A DNA stretch of 16,379 bases from Acidobacteriota bacterium (GTDB taxonomy: Bacteria > Acidobacteriota > Terriglobia > Terriglobales > Acidobacteriaceae). The stretch covers positions 1-16,379 of the forward strand of contig JAFAPG010000935.1 of assembly GCA_019247235.1 (NCBI GenBank), read 5' to 3'. This document shows, in pieces, positions 7,591 to 14,841 of the stretch. The translations under genes were made by a program, and so were the position numbers. Positions within the stretch are counted from its first letter, which is position 1. Each line of letters starts with the position of its first letter. Under the pieces are notes generated by a model. That model had not been told where the DNA came from. It was given only the letters and a program-made list of their open reading frames with translations, and did not search any database.

Positions 7591-7735
7591 TTTGGTGGTG
7601 GCGGGCGAGCCTGTAGATCGCCATTACAAAGTTCTGAAGAGTTTGTCGCCACGATGACCCCACAGAGGCACTAGGGGGAGAAGGTTCGGCGGTTAGAGAC
7701 CCTGCTGGCGTGAGTGTAAATTTCGCGCGGCAAGA

Positions 7736-9430
7736 CTATTTGCCTGAACCCTGACTCTCAAGCCGCGATTTTTCAAACTCGTCGCCCTTTTCCCAGGCAA
7801 CCAGTTTGGGCTGGGAGGCGGCTACCCAGCCGAGTGCCAGGGCAAAGCGGGCAATGACGGCATCGCCAGTAAAATCCATGTTCGGACTGTACTCGTCACT
7901 GGGCTGGTGATAGTGGTGATCGGTGTACTCTTCCGCCTGGGCCATTCCCCACTCCCTGGTGTGCCCTTTATATTTCATTCCCTCATTGAGGGAGAAAGCG
8001 GGGATGCCAACGCGCGCCAGACTGAAGTGGTCCGAGCGGTAGTAGTGTCCGGCCTCCGGATGCGAGTCAGGACGAATGGCAAGGCGAAATTCTTTGGCCA
8101 TTCCGTCCATCACCGGATAGAAATTGGTGCGCTCAGCGCCCGACGCCTCGACTTCCTCGGGAGAGCCGAGCGGGGGAACATCGTCAAAATTTAAATCCAG
8201 GGAGATCTTCCCCGGCGCGAGCGGAGGATGCTTCCCCAAGTACTCCGAGCCTAGCAATCCCTGTTCTTCCGCCGTAACCGAGGCAAAAAGAATTGATCGC
8301 CGGGGCCGGACGGGCTCTTCAGCAAACACCCGCGCCAATTCCAGCAAAATACCGCAGCCAGTGGCATTGTCCCGTGCCCCGTTATAAATGTTATCTCCCG
8401 CCATCTCCGGGCGAATTCCGAGATGGTCATAATGGGCCGTGTACAGGACGGCTTCGTTTTTTAAATTGGTATCCGACCCAGGCAGCATGGCCACCACATT
8501 CCTCGACGAAACTTGCCGTACCTTGCTGACCATGTGAGCTTTTAGCTTGAAGGGCAAAGATACAGGGCGGAAGTTTGAGGAATTGGCGTCGGAGACCAGC
8601 TTATCGAGATCCATCCCCGACCTTCGCGCCAGCTGTCGGGCAACATCCAGATGAATCCAAGCCGCTGCCTTGAGCTGCGGTTCGCCCCCTTTCAAAAATT
8701 CTTTTTCGCCGGAATTCGAGTTGCGCACCACTTCCCAGGGGTAACTGGCTTTTTCACTTTGATGAATCAAAATCGCACCTGCGGCTCCCTTTCGGGCCGC
8801 CTCTTCGTATTTATAGGTCCACCGTCCGTAGTAGGTGAGAGCTCGCCCTTTGAAAAAATTGGGATCGTTCGACTCGGGCTCATTCACCAACATCAACAGC
8901 ACCTTGCCACGAACATCCACACCCTTGTAGTCGTCCCATTGATACTCGGGGGCTTCGATCCCATATCCCACATACACGATCTCGGCGTCGATGTCGTCGC
9001 TGGTATGCTCGGTTTGGTCATAAGCAACATATTGCTCGAGCGGCGTCAACCGCAGCACATCGCCCTTGCTAGGAGCCAGCTCGAAGCTGGTTTCCGCAGC
9101 CGGAGTGATGCCCACCAAGGGAACATCCTGGAAAAAAGTCCCGTTGTCGCCGGCGGCTTTGAGGCCGTAAAGCCAGAACTGAGTCGCAATGTACTCAGCG
9201 GCGATATTACCTCCGCGCTGACCGGTGCCGCGGCCCTCGAGAAGGTCATGGGATAGAAAACGCACGTGGGCGCGAATGTGTTCCGGCTCAATTTTCTCGA
9301 GCGCAGCCATGGCGGGGCTTGGCAAGTGCACCCACGGCATGGATGGCGTCGCGGCTTTTTTTACGGGACCTTGGGAAGTTGAAAAAGTAGTGAAAAGCAG
9401 GATGGGCAGCAGCCCTACGGTCTTTCGCAT
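7736..9430 (-). CDS. Exported M28-family zinc metallopeptidase with PA domain
   Basis: A 564-residue di-zinc aminopeptidase/carboxypeptidase-like enzyme of the M28 family. A Sec signal covers about residues 1-20. FLSHDLLEGRGTG (58-70) is the usual start of this subfamily. A PA (protease-associated) domain occupies roughly 130-290. The catalytic domain shows HYD (H333, D335), GARDNATG with the bridging D354, SVTAEEQG with E388 (general base) and E389, D416 in LNFDD, and YHQPSDEY with H508. All expected metal ligands are therefore present. It should act in the periplasm or outside the cell, trimming amino acids from peptides. It is monocistronic: the permease converges on its 3' end and the redoxin gene lies 180 bp upstream. 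ATG 9430 gives a good signal peptide. The exact peptide preference is unknown. Confidence 0.92.
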   Translation of the reverse strand: MRKTVGLLPILLFTTFSTSQGPVKKAATPSMPWVHLPSPAMAALEKIEPEHIRAHVRFLSHDLLEGRGTGQRGGNIAAEYIATQFWLYGLKAAGDNGTFFQDVPLVGITPAAETSFELAPSKGDVLRLTPLEQYVAYDQTEHTSDDIDAEIVYVGYGIEAPEYQWDDYKGVDVRGKVLLMLVNEPESNDPNFFKGRALTYYGRWTYKYEEAARKGAAGAILIHQSEKASYPWEVVRNSNSGEKEFLKGGEPQLKAAAWIHLDVARQLARRSGMDLDKLVSDANSSNFRPVSLPFKLKAHMVSKVRQVSSRNVVAMLPGSDTNLKNEAVLYTAHYDHLGIRPEMAGDNIYNGARDNATGCGILLELARVFAEEPVRPRRSILFASVTAEEQGLLGSEYLGKHPPLAPGKISLDLNFDDVPPLGSPEEVEASGAERTNFYPVMDGMAKEFRLAIRPDSHPEAGHYYRSDHFSLARVGIPAFSLNEGMKYKGHTREWGMAQAEEYTDHHYHQPSDEYSPNMDFTGDAVIARFALALGWVAASQPKLVAWEKGDEFEKSRLESQGSGK

Positions 9431-9610
9431 GAAGGATATTTTCCTGGAGTTTTCCTTCCTATTCTACGGGAGAGCCGAAATCATGGTTACCGTCAATGAC
9501 TATGCGGTATTTAAACCATACGCTTGGGCGGGCGCGTCCCCGCGCTTGGGTTAATCTGCCGTTCTTTTTCTATGTCGGTCCGCCAACCTGGGGACTCAGT
9601 TTCTCGACCC

Positions 9611-10144
9611 TCAACCGGCACGAAAATCCGCAATTTGCTCGCTGGCCTGGAACAGCGGCTTGGGTGTAGCGCCGCTGGCGGCCGCCGCTTTTTGAACCAT
9701 TTGTTCGAAATCTTCCCGTACCCAGCCCACACTACAAATCTCGATTTCTCCATCTTCGGCAATCCAAAATGCCGTGGGGACATTGGTCAGACCGTAGGCG
9801 TTCGATACGGGAAATCGTTTCGTATCGTCGAGCAATACCGGGAAGGTAACGCCGTAGTGCGAGCGAAACTGTCCGGTCTCTTCCTCATCATTTTGCGAAA
9901 TCCCAACAATCGAGATCTTCGGGCTGCCGTAATTCTGGTAAATGCGTTGAAAATAGGGGAACGCATACTGGCAGACAGGGCAGGAAATCTTAAAAAAGAT
10001 TGCCAACAGTGGGCCCCGCCGAAGCGCCTCCTGCAGAGAGAACCTCGAACCGTCGATCGCTGGCAATTCAAACTGCGGAGCCATCGTTCCCGCCGTCAGG
10101 GCTGACATGGTTCGTCCTCCAAGTAGTGTGCTGAGCCACTTCAT
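9611..10144 (-). CDS. Thioredoxin-fold redoxin (TlpA/AhpC-TSA family)
   Basis: A 177-residue thiol redox protein. The family opening GTMAPQFELPAIDG (19-32) is followed by a strand and the active site SCPVC with C55 and C58. The cis-proline motif is NVPTAFWI (121-128, P123). No signal peptide or lipobox is evident, so a cytoplasmic thiol-disulfide or peroxide-reducing role is more likely than a periplasmic one. Two starts are credible. ATG 10144 has AAGGAG 5 nt upstream. ATG 10108 has GGAGG 7 nt upstream and gives the standard family N-terminus without the 12-residue extension. I list the longer form. It follows mutY by 9 nt on the same strand, so the two are probably co-transcribed. That could link DNA oxidative-damage repair with thiol redox defence, which is inference from position. 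Confidence 0.82.
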   Translation of the reverse strand: MKWLSTLLGGRTMSALTAGTMAPQFELPAIDGSRFSLQEALRRGPLLAIFFKISCPVCQYAFPYFQRIYQNYGSPKISIVGISQNDEEETGQFRSHYGVTFPVLLDDTKRFPVSNAYGLTNVPTAFWIAEDGEIEICSVGWVREDFEQMVQKAAAASGATPKPLFQASEQIADFRAG

Positions 10145-10153
10145 GGCCTCTCC

Positions 10154-11128
10154 TTAATCGATGATTTGAGCCCTGCGCAGGATCTTTTTTGTGAGTCCGG
10201 TTAAAGGCAAGCCGGTTAAACGTCCTACCCGGATCCAGGTCCCCGCTCGCGCCGGGGTCGACTCAACCACCCGTACCTTGAAATCCGTAACCGTAATCGC
10301 GTGGGCAAGCGTAAATAACGGGGGCGCACCCATTTCCTCGACACTTACCTCCGGAAGTTCCCACATGCCAGGCATAAGGCTCTCAGTTTTCGCGCGTTGC
10401 AACAGCAAGATCGCATTGCCTTTCCGTACCAAGCTATAGGCAATTTCGCGTCGAGAGCGGGGAAGGCTTCGTTTTGTCCGCTGACGGGTTCCTCGGGAGT
10501 GACAGAAGCGACGGAGCGGGCACTCTGGGCAGCGCGGCTCAATCGGCAAACATATGGTTGCGCCCAGTTCCATCAAACCCTGATTGAAGTCGCCCGGCCG
10601 CTTGGGGTCAAGAAATTCTTGCGCCACCTGCCAGAGCTTCTCCCCCCGCACGCTGTCGGCGAGTAGACGCGCCAGAACCCGCTCGACATTGCCATCGACC
10701 ACAGCAATTGGCTCTTGGAAGGCGATGCTGGCGATGGCGGCGGCTGTGTATCGGCCAATGCCCGGAAGTTCGCGCCACTCATCGGAACCCTGGGGGAACT
10801 TTCCTTGCCGCTGGTGCAGAACCAGCTTAGCGGCGGCGTGCAAGTTCCGGGCGCGACGGTAGTATCCCAGACCGCTCCAAGCGGCCAGCACCGACGCCTC
10901 TGATGCGCCTGCCAGAGCGCGAAGGCAGGGGAATTGCTTGAGAAAAGCTTCATAGCGCAGGCGCACGGCCGCAACCCGCGTCTGTTGCAGCATGATTTCC
11001 GAAACCCAAACCCGATAGGGGTCGCAATTTTGTCGCCACGGCAGGGGGCGCCGATGTTGGTCATACCAACCCAGTAGTCGGCTGCGCAAATCGTGGAGCC
11101 GCGCTTTGGATTGGCAGGATGGGCTCAT
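10154..11128 (-). CDS. mutY: A/G-specific adenine DNA glycosylase
   Basis: A 324-residue MutY, which removes adenine mispaired with 8-oxoguanine or guanine in base-excision repair. SEIMLQQTRV (43-52) holds the catalytic E44. The helix-hairpin-helix is LPGIGRYTAAAI (121-132). VVDGNVERV (143-151) holds the catalytic D145. The [4Fe-4S] cluster cysteines C193, C200, C203 and C209 have the classic C-x6-C-x2-C-x5-C spacing. A Nudix-like C-terminal domain (about 230-320) should recognise 8-oxoG; its usual FTH-type element appears only as AHAITVTDF, so one His is not obvious. The frame is open much further upstream, but ATG 11128 places the N-terminus where MutY proteins begin and avoids overlap with the divergent gene. 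It is probably the first gene of a pair with the redoxin. Confidence 0.95.
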   Translation of the reverse strand: MSPSCQSKARLHDLRSRLLGWYDQHRRPLPWRQNCDPYRVWVSEIMLQQTRVAAVRLRYEAFLKQFPCLRALAGASEASVLAAWSGLGYYRRARNLHAAAKLVLHQRQGKFPQGSDEWRELPGIGRYTAAAIASIAFQEPIAVVDGNVERVLARLLADSVRGEKLWQVAQEFLDPKRPGDFNQGLMELGATICLPIEPRCPECPLRRFCHSRGTRQRTKRSLPRSRREIAYSLVRKGNAILLLQRAKTESLMPGMWELPEVSVEEMGAPPLFTLAHAITVTDFKVRVVESTPARAGTWIRVGRLTGLPLTGLTKKILRRAQIID

Positions 11129-11254
11129 CCGGTTGCCCTGATTGTACGTCCGGGAGGCTGAAGTTGGACAAGCAATTCCCGCACGCGCTCCTGCATAAGC
11201 TGTGAGCCATCTCGCCTGTTGGATATTAGGAATCAATAAAACGACGATTCTTAA

Positions 11255-11284
11255 TTGACCCATCGGACAGTCTGGCGAAATAAT
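11255..11284 (+). promoter_or_regulatory. Possible promoter overlapping the start of the small gene
   Basis: TTGACC (11255-11260) is followed by an 18-nt spacer and AATAAT (11279-11284). The -10 would run into the first ATG (11283). If it is real, transcription would begin near the second ATG at 11292, giving a nearly leaderless message. Confidence 0.3.
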
Positions 11285-11519
11285 GGGACCCATGAATGAG
11301 TTCAACGCGAAAACCCAAGGCGATTCGGCTCGGGGGGCAACCCGGCTGGGCAACGTAGCGGAGCGGCTGGAAAAAGAGTGCAATGAGGTCATTCGCTACT
11401 TGAATGACGAGGTGGTACCGGCGGTGCGGCAACACTCGACCAAAGCGCTGCGCACGGCTGCCGAGAAACTAGAAGAGCTGGCCAATTACATGGAGCAGCA
11501 TTCGAGTACCAGCAAATGA
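11283..11519 (+). CDS. Small helical protein of unknown function upstream of rlpA
   Basis: A 78-residue soluble protein (75 if ATG 11292 is used). After a polar N-terminal tail of about 20 residues, the rest (LGNVAERLEKECNEVIRY and onwards, to about residue 72) has a heptad-like spacing of Leu, Val and Ile with many charges and looks like one or two amphipathic helices, possibly a coiled coil. There is no signal peptide or membrane segment. I do not recognise the family. Its stop overlaps the RlpA start as ATGA (11516-11519), so the two are translationally coupled and probably act together or are co-regulated. Neither start has a strong Shine-Dalgarno. The overlap and the helical pattern make me fairly confident that it is a real gene. 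Confidence 0.65.
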   Translation: MGPMNEFNAKTQGDSARGATRLGNVAERLEKECNEVIRYLNDEVVPAVRQHSTKALRTAAEKLEELANYMEQHSSTSK

Positions 11520-12250
11520 AGTGCTGGCCACTGTTGCTCACGGCGGTCTTGTTACTAGGGGGATGCGCCCATCACCGGGCCGCAGTTCAGGTTCCGCCGG
11601 CCCCTGCAATCGAAGAAGCTTCGTCTTCTACAGTCGTCAAATCCGGACCGCCTCCGCTAGACTCGCCCGCCGAAACCAACGGGGTTTTGCTTAGCACCAA
11701 ACCGTTGTTGGTTGAAACCGGCGTCGCCAGTTGGTACGGTGCCCCCTACCATAATCGCCGCGCTTCCAATGGTGAGACCTACGACATGGGCGCCATGACC
11801 GCCGCCCATCGCACACTTCCGCTGGGATCGATCGTACGAGTGATCAATCCTGAGAACGGAAATTCGGTGGTCGTACGCATCACCGATCGTGGACCGTTTA
11901 TTAGGGGTCGTATCATCGATCTTTCTCGTGCCGCCGCCGCACAAATCGGCATCATCACCAGGGGTACGGCGCCGGTACGGGTAGAAGTTCTGAAGACTCC
12001 GGTGCCGCTTGAAGGCGGTGGTCGTTGGGCAATCCAGATCGGTGGCTTCGGGAATGAGCGTGCCGCACGCGATCTGGCGGGTCATTTATCACGGCGTTAC
12101 CATACGGCTCAGGTGCGCACCTTCGATAGCCCAGTCGGCGATTGGTGGGTCCGAGTGCGGGTCAAAGATGATCTGCGCACCCGTGCCGAAGAGATGATGC
12201 GCGATAGCAGTGTCAGTGAAGCCCAGATGTTTCTGGTTCGCTTGGACTAG
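11516..12250 (+). CDS. rlpA: RlpA-family lipoprotein, septal lytic transglycosylase type with SPOR domain
   Basis: A 244-residue envelope lipoprotein. The N-terminal signal ends in the lipobox LLGGC with C17 as the lipidated residue. A Pro/Ser-rich linker (about 20-65) would span the periplasm. The double-psi beta-barrel domain (68-160) has VASWYG (70-75), SNGETYD (84-90, E87), AAHRTLPLG (96-104, H98), TDRGPF (123-128, D124) and RIIDLS (132-137), the conserved residues of RlpA lytic transglycosylases. A C-terminal SPOR domain (about 169-244, WAIQIGGF) binds glycan strands lacking peptides at the division septum. The expected role is trimming septal peptidoglycan during daughter-cell separation. 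It begins within the preceding small gene (ATGA), and the HIT-family gene follows 47 nt after its stop. Confidence 0.9.
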   Translation: MKCWPLLLTAVLLLGGCAHHRAAVQVPPAPAIEEASSSTVVKSGPPPLDSPAETNGVLLSTKPLLVETGVASWYGAPYHNRRASNGETYDMGAMTAAHRTLPLGSIVRVINPENGNSVVVRITDRGPFIRGRIIDLSRAAAAQIGIITRGTAPVRVEVLKTPVPLEGGGRWAIQIGGFGNERAARDLAGHLSRRYHTAQVRTFDSPVGDWWVRVRVKDDLRTRAEEMMRDSSVSEAQMFLVRLD

Positions 12251-12297
12251 CAACCAGATTACCAGCTGCATCAAGCGCAGTTCCTATTGAGGACGTC

Positions 12298-12639
12298 ATG
12301 AACGACTGCCTGTTCTGCAAAATCGTACGCGGACAGATTCCTTCGAAGAAAGTGTATGACGATGAGCACACCTATGCCTTCGAGGACATAGATCCGAAGG
12401 CGCCGACGCATGTGCTGATTATTCCCAAACGCCACATTCCTGGGTTGAAAGAGGCGGACACGAGCGACGCAGAGATCATCGGACGCTGTCACATAACTGC
12501 CGCGCAAATTGCCCAGGAGAGAAAATTAGAGGAAGGCTATCGCACGGTGCTCAACGTTGGCCCAGCTGCGGGACAGTCAGTTTTTCATATGCATGTGCAT
12601 TTGCTCGGCGGCCGTAAGCTGAATTGGCCGCCGGGCTAA
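12298..12639 (+). CDS. HIT-family (HinT-like) nucleotide hydrolase
   Basis: A 113-residue histidine-triad protein of standard length. The CLFCKIVRGQIPSKKVY opening (4-20), ending with the DIDPKAPTHVLIIPK strand region (30-44) and the catalytic HMHVHLLGGR (97-106) define the HinT/PKCI branch. H97, H99 and H101 are the triad, with H99 the expected nucleophile. Such proteins hydrolyse adenosine phosphoramidates and aminoacyl-adenylates in the cytoplasm. C4 and C7 may bind zinc together with downstream histidines, as in many bacterial members. A GAGG about 5 nt upstream supports ATG 12298. It follows rlpA in the same direction and probably shares its transcript. The next gene converges on it. Confidence 0.93.
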   Translation: MNDCLFCKIVRGQIPSKKVYDDEHTYAFEDIDPKAPTHVLIIPKRHIPGLKEADTSDAEIIGRCHITAAQIAQERKLEEGYRTVLNVGPAAGQSVFHMHVHLLGGRKLNWPPG

Positions 12640-12664
12640 ATTAAAGACCGTCTCCAGCCCTACC

Positions 12665-12679
12665 CGCGTTTTCGACGCG
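12665..12679. terminator. Small hairpin between convergent genes
   Basis: CGCGT (12665-12669) and ACGCG (12675-12679) form a perfect 5-bp stem with a 5-nt loop, between the convergent HIT and exported-protein genes. No T-tract follows on either strand, so a bidirectional terminator role is only suggested by position. Confidence 0.25.
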
Positions 12680-12764
12680 CGACCTGGCCTCGATTTGCTC
12701 CCCCAGGCTACGCTCCCCAAAGCGATGGAACATGCCTGCGAATCCAACAAATCGATGAGGAGAT

Positions 12765-13547
12765 TTATTTGTACACCGCGTTGGTCCGCACTAGCTCATC
12801 TCGGTGTCCCGAGCGCTCTACCATGGAATCAAATGCCGGCTCATCCAGGGGACTTGCTTTTAGTGTTCCGCGTATCGCGGCATTAACCTTATCAATACCT
12901 TCGCCGGCAGCGGCGACATATACGATCACAAAACTGCCTGGATCCTCACTGTGAATCGCCTGCGTATCAATTTCGTACTCGAGAATGGTGCCCTCGGAGA
13001 GCAGCTTTTCAAGCACCGGTGCCACCAAATTTTTGCTCAGGGTATCGAGAGCGTCATCGGAAGCGTGCGGCTTCAGCTTATAAAATCCGACGAAGGTATA
13101 GCCGTCCTTTATGGGTCCCGAATGCCAATTGTAGTATCGGCTCACGTAAATACTATCCCAGTGCTTGGTGGCGCTGGCCAGTACGGGAGTTGTGGTGGTG
13201 CCAGACTTATAAAACTGCTCAAGTACATTCAGTATGCCGCCCATCGAGGTTGCCGACCACCAGTCGTCGTGAGTCTCGCCATCGGGCCGGTGAACCAGGT
13301 TAACGTCATGGCCGTAGCCCACAATGGTGCCGTTACCTAGGGCTTTCTCAAGGATTTTGTCGTCCGCCGCGGCGGACTTTTCCATCTCTGACCACTGCGC
13401 CCGCGGTAAGCTCCAATTGCTGACATAGGAGTACATCGGAGGTTTTTCTTTCACGTCGGACATCTGCGCCGTCGCCGGCCCAACCAAAACGATCGCCACT
13501 GCGAGTGCACACCATCGATGAACGGCTCTCCCCAAAGCTTGATTCAT
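12765..13547 (-). CDS. Exported protein of unknown function built from two similar domains
   Basis: A 260-residue protein that I cannot assign to a family. ATG 13547 has AGGAG 6 nt upstream and gives a good Sec signal (hydrophobic 13-24, likely cleavage after ATA at 25-27). The open frame continues upstream without a usable start. The mature part contains an internal duplication. Residues 39-113 and 150-230 both begin with Tyr-x-x-Val and contain an LEK-x-L-x-x-G-T-I-x-x-Y-x-x-D block ending in His (66-86 and 179-199). The pattern of beta strand, helix, strand and acidic turn would suit a pair of ferredoxin-like (dimeric alpha-beta barrel type) units, which is inference. It lacks cysteines after the signal peptide. 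It is probably periplasmic. It converges with the HIT gene and has a 239-bp spacer upstream. Confidence 0.75.
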   Translation of the reverse strand: MNQALGRAVHRWCALAVAIVLVGPATAQMSDVKEKPPMYSYVSNWSLPRAQWSEMEKSAAADDKILEKALGNGTIVGYGHDVNLVHRPDGETHDDWWSATSMGGILNVLEQFYKSGTTTTPVLASATKHWDSIYVSRYYNWHSGPIKDGYTFVGFYKLKPHASDDALDTLSKNLVAPVLEKLLSEGTILEYEIDTQAIHSEDPGSFVIVYVAAAGEGIDKVNAAIRGTLKASPLDEPAFDSMVERSGHRDELVRTNAVYK

Positions 13548-13749
13548 GATTTGCTCCTTTCGGCAAGGGTGCCGGGTTATTTCTCGCCTCCCGGGCGCCG
13601 GTAGTGTACCACTCATTTTGTGGCGGCGGAGACAACGTAGGGAAGCGAGGCCTGCAACGCGAAGCTTAGCTTTGTGAGCTTGGCTGCCAGAAAACCGCGG
13701 TGTTCTGCGCATCTCGAGTGAGACCAAGGGGGGCCGAGGAGGTTATTTT

Positions 13750-13779
13750 CCCCAGGAAAGCTCTGGGGCCGTTCACGGC
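13750..13779. terminator. Two adjacent hairpins just after the small membrane protein gene
   Basis: CCCCAG (13750-13755) pairs with CTGGGG (13763-13768), and GCCGT (13768-13772) with ACGGC (13775-13779). They lie 8-37 nt after the stop of the minus-strand gene. The T-rich tail (TTTGCTTTT) follows on the plus strand instead, where no gene precedes it. They may end or protect the minus-strand transcript. Confidence 0.35.
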
Positions 13780-13786
13780 TTTGCTT

Positions 13787-13990
13787 TTACACCAAACGAA
13801 ACGGGCGGCCGAGTAAGCGGAAAGGCAAGACGATCACCGCCCACACCATAGCTAACACCCCGTGCACCGCAAATCCCAGAATGCGAAACGGCAGCAACAG
13901 CAACCACAGCGCTGGGTATAAAAGCAGCGCAAGGAGTGCTACTGGCCAGCAGAGTACGAACAAGATGCACCACAAAAAAAAAGCATTCAT
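13787..13990 (-). CDS. Small hydrophobic membrane protein, unknown function
   Basis: A 67-residue protein starting MNAFFLWCILF. It is almost entirely hydrophobic, with two likely membrane segments (about 4-32 and 38-54) and an arginine-containing amphipathic end (PFRLLGRPFRLV). ATG 13990 has a purine-rich GGAAGGGGG a few nt upstream. A TTG 30 nt earlier would add ten residues and is less likely. An overlapping longer frame on the same strand is low in complexity and looks spurious. PFRxLG occurs twice (43-48 and 56-61), suggesting a short internal repeat. I do not recognise the family. Neighbouring genes give no functional hint. Confidence 0.5.
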   Translation of the reverse strand: MNAFFLWCILFVLCWPVALLALLLYPALWLLLLPFRILGFAVHGVLAMVWAVIVLPFRLLGRPFRLV

Positions 13991-14337
13991 CGGTGCCCCC
14001 TTCCACTGATACGACGGCAACCAGCAAAAGTTCCTCAGCGTGTGTGCTCAAACCAATGCGGCAATAATTTGGCCCAGCTAGACGGCAGACAAAACCCGTT
14101 CGGTGCACCGGCTTGGCCGAATCCGCCCATGGTTTGCTCCTGAAGCCGCCAGTTAGAAGGCCGCATTCCGCCGTTGCATTCATGCAGCAAGATGAAGTTT
14201 ACCCCGCGGATGAGTTCAGCGCTCGAGGGCGGTGAATCGTGGCACAGCTTTGTATTCAGGATGGCCCCTCAGCCAGGTTCGGGAGTGGCCCCGTGCAAAG
14301 AACAGTACATTATAGGGCTCCTTCCACCTGGCCTCAC
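13991..14337. other. Gene-poor spacer
   Basis: I see no supported gene in these 347 bp between the small membrane protein start and the 3' end of the ArsM fragment. The open frames crossing it have no recognisable features. It should contain the promoter of the small gene, but I could not find a convincing -35/-10 pair. Confidence 0.5.
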
Positions 14338-14841
14338 TTACAACATTGAGCTGCTGGACGCCGAAGTCGGCTTTGTGGCGCGTACAAAAGCGCTAACCAA
14401 CTTGCCTTCCATCTGGGAAGCGATTGCACCGACGTCTAGGTCTGCGCTACCCAGAAATTCGTGAACGTCTTCGATGTTGAACACGCGAGTTGGTTCGATG
14501 TTGATGGACTCAAACCCAGCCTTGGCGAGCTTAGCGACGTAGTCGTAATCCCTGAGCGCGCCTGCAATGCAGCCAACCCACAGCAACATGCTCTGGCGAA
14601 TTTGTTGGGGCACATCTCCACGCATAACTACATCGGAGACCGCAAAACGTCCTCCCGGCTTGAGAACGCGGAAAGCTTCGCGGATGACCTCGTCTTTGTC
14701 AGTGGACAGATTGATGACGCAGTTCGAGATGATCACATCGACTGAATTGTTGGGTAAGGGGATGTTTTCAATTTCCCCTTTCAGGAACTCGATATTCGCA
14801 ACTCCCGCCTTTCTCTGGTTCTCCCGAGCTAGCGTCAGCAT
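14338..14841 (-). pseudogene. arsM: 5'-truncated arsenite S-adenosylmethyltransferase (ArsM)
   Basis: The 167 residues match the C-terminal half to two-thirds of ArsM. MLTLAREN (1-8) is the helix that follows the GVD-M-T-P-E strand in intact enzymes. SNCVINLS (39-46) carries C41, and GCIAGAL (90-96) carries C91; these fit the two arsenite-binding cysteines of the central region. VLKPGGRFAVSDVV (59-72) is the typical methyltransferase strand, and the C-terminal FVRATKP is also standard. Missing are the N-terminal third, the glycine-rich SAM loop and the first conserved cysteine. Upstream the same frame runs through unrelated sequence (about 30 codons) and reaches adjacent TAA/TGA codons near 14950. 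The fragment should not bind SAM, so I call it a broken gene. A second-frame continuation was looked for and not seen. Confidence 0.75.

Noticed and set aside
7513..7735. Possible remnant of a Wzt ATPase after the permease
   Set aside because: No Walker A, signature or Walker B motif is visible in any frame of the 223 bp.
8651..9256. Long plus-strand ORF (201 codons) in the peptidase region
   Set aside because: It lies antisense to the well-supported M28 peptidase, whose full catalytic set is intact, and it shows no family features.
9532..9545. GCGCG/CGCGC hairpin in the spacer between the peptidase and redoxin genes
   Set aside because: A 5-bp stem with no T-tract in a GC-rich spacer is too common to call a terminator.
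9524..10105. Plus-strand ORF of 193 codons over the redoxin gene
   Set aside because: It is an antisense shadow of the CPVC redoxin. The protein is arginine-rich and carries no recognisable motif.
11129..11392. Upstream extension of the mutY frame
   Set aside because: The 88 extra codons do not resemble MutY, overlap the divergent small gene, and precede the ATG that fits the family N-terminus.
13773..14183. Minus-strand ORF of 136 codons overlapping the small membrane protein
   Set aside because: The two frames compete. The shorter one has clear membrane segments and a good ribosome site, while this one is compositionally odd and featureless.
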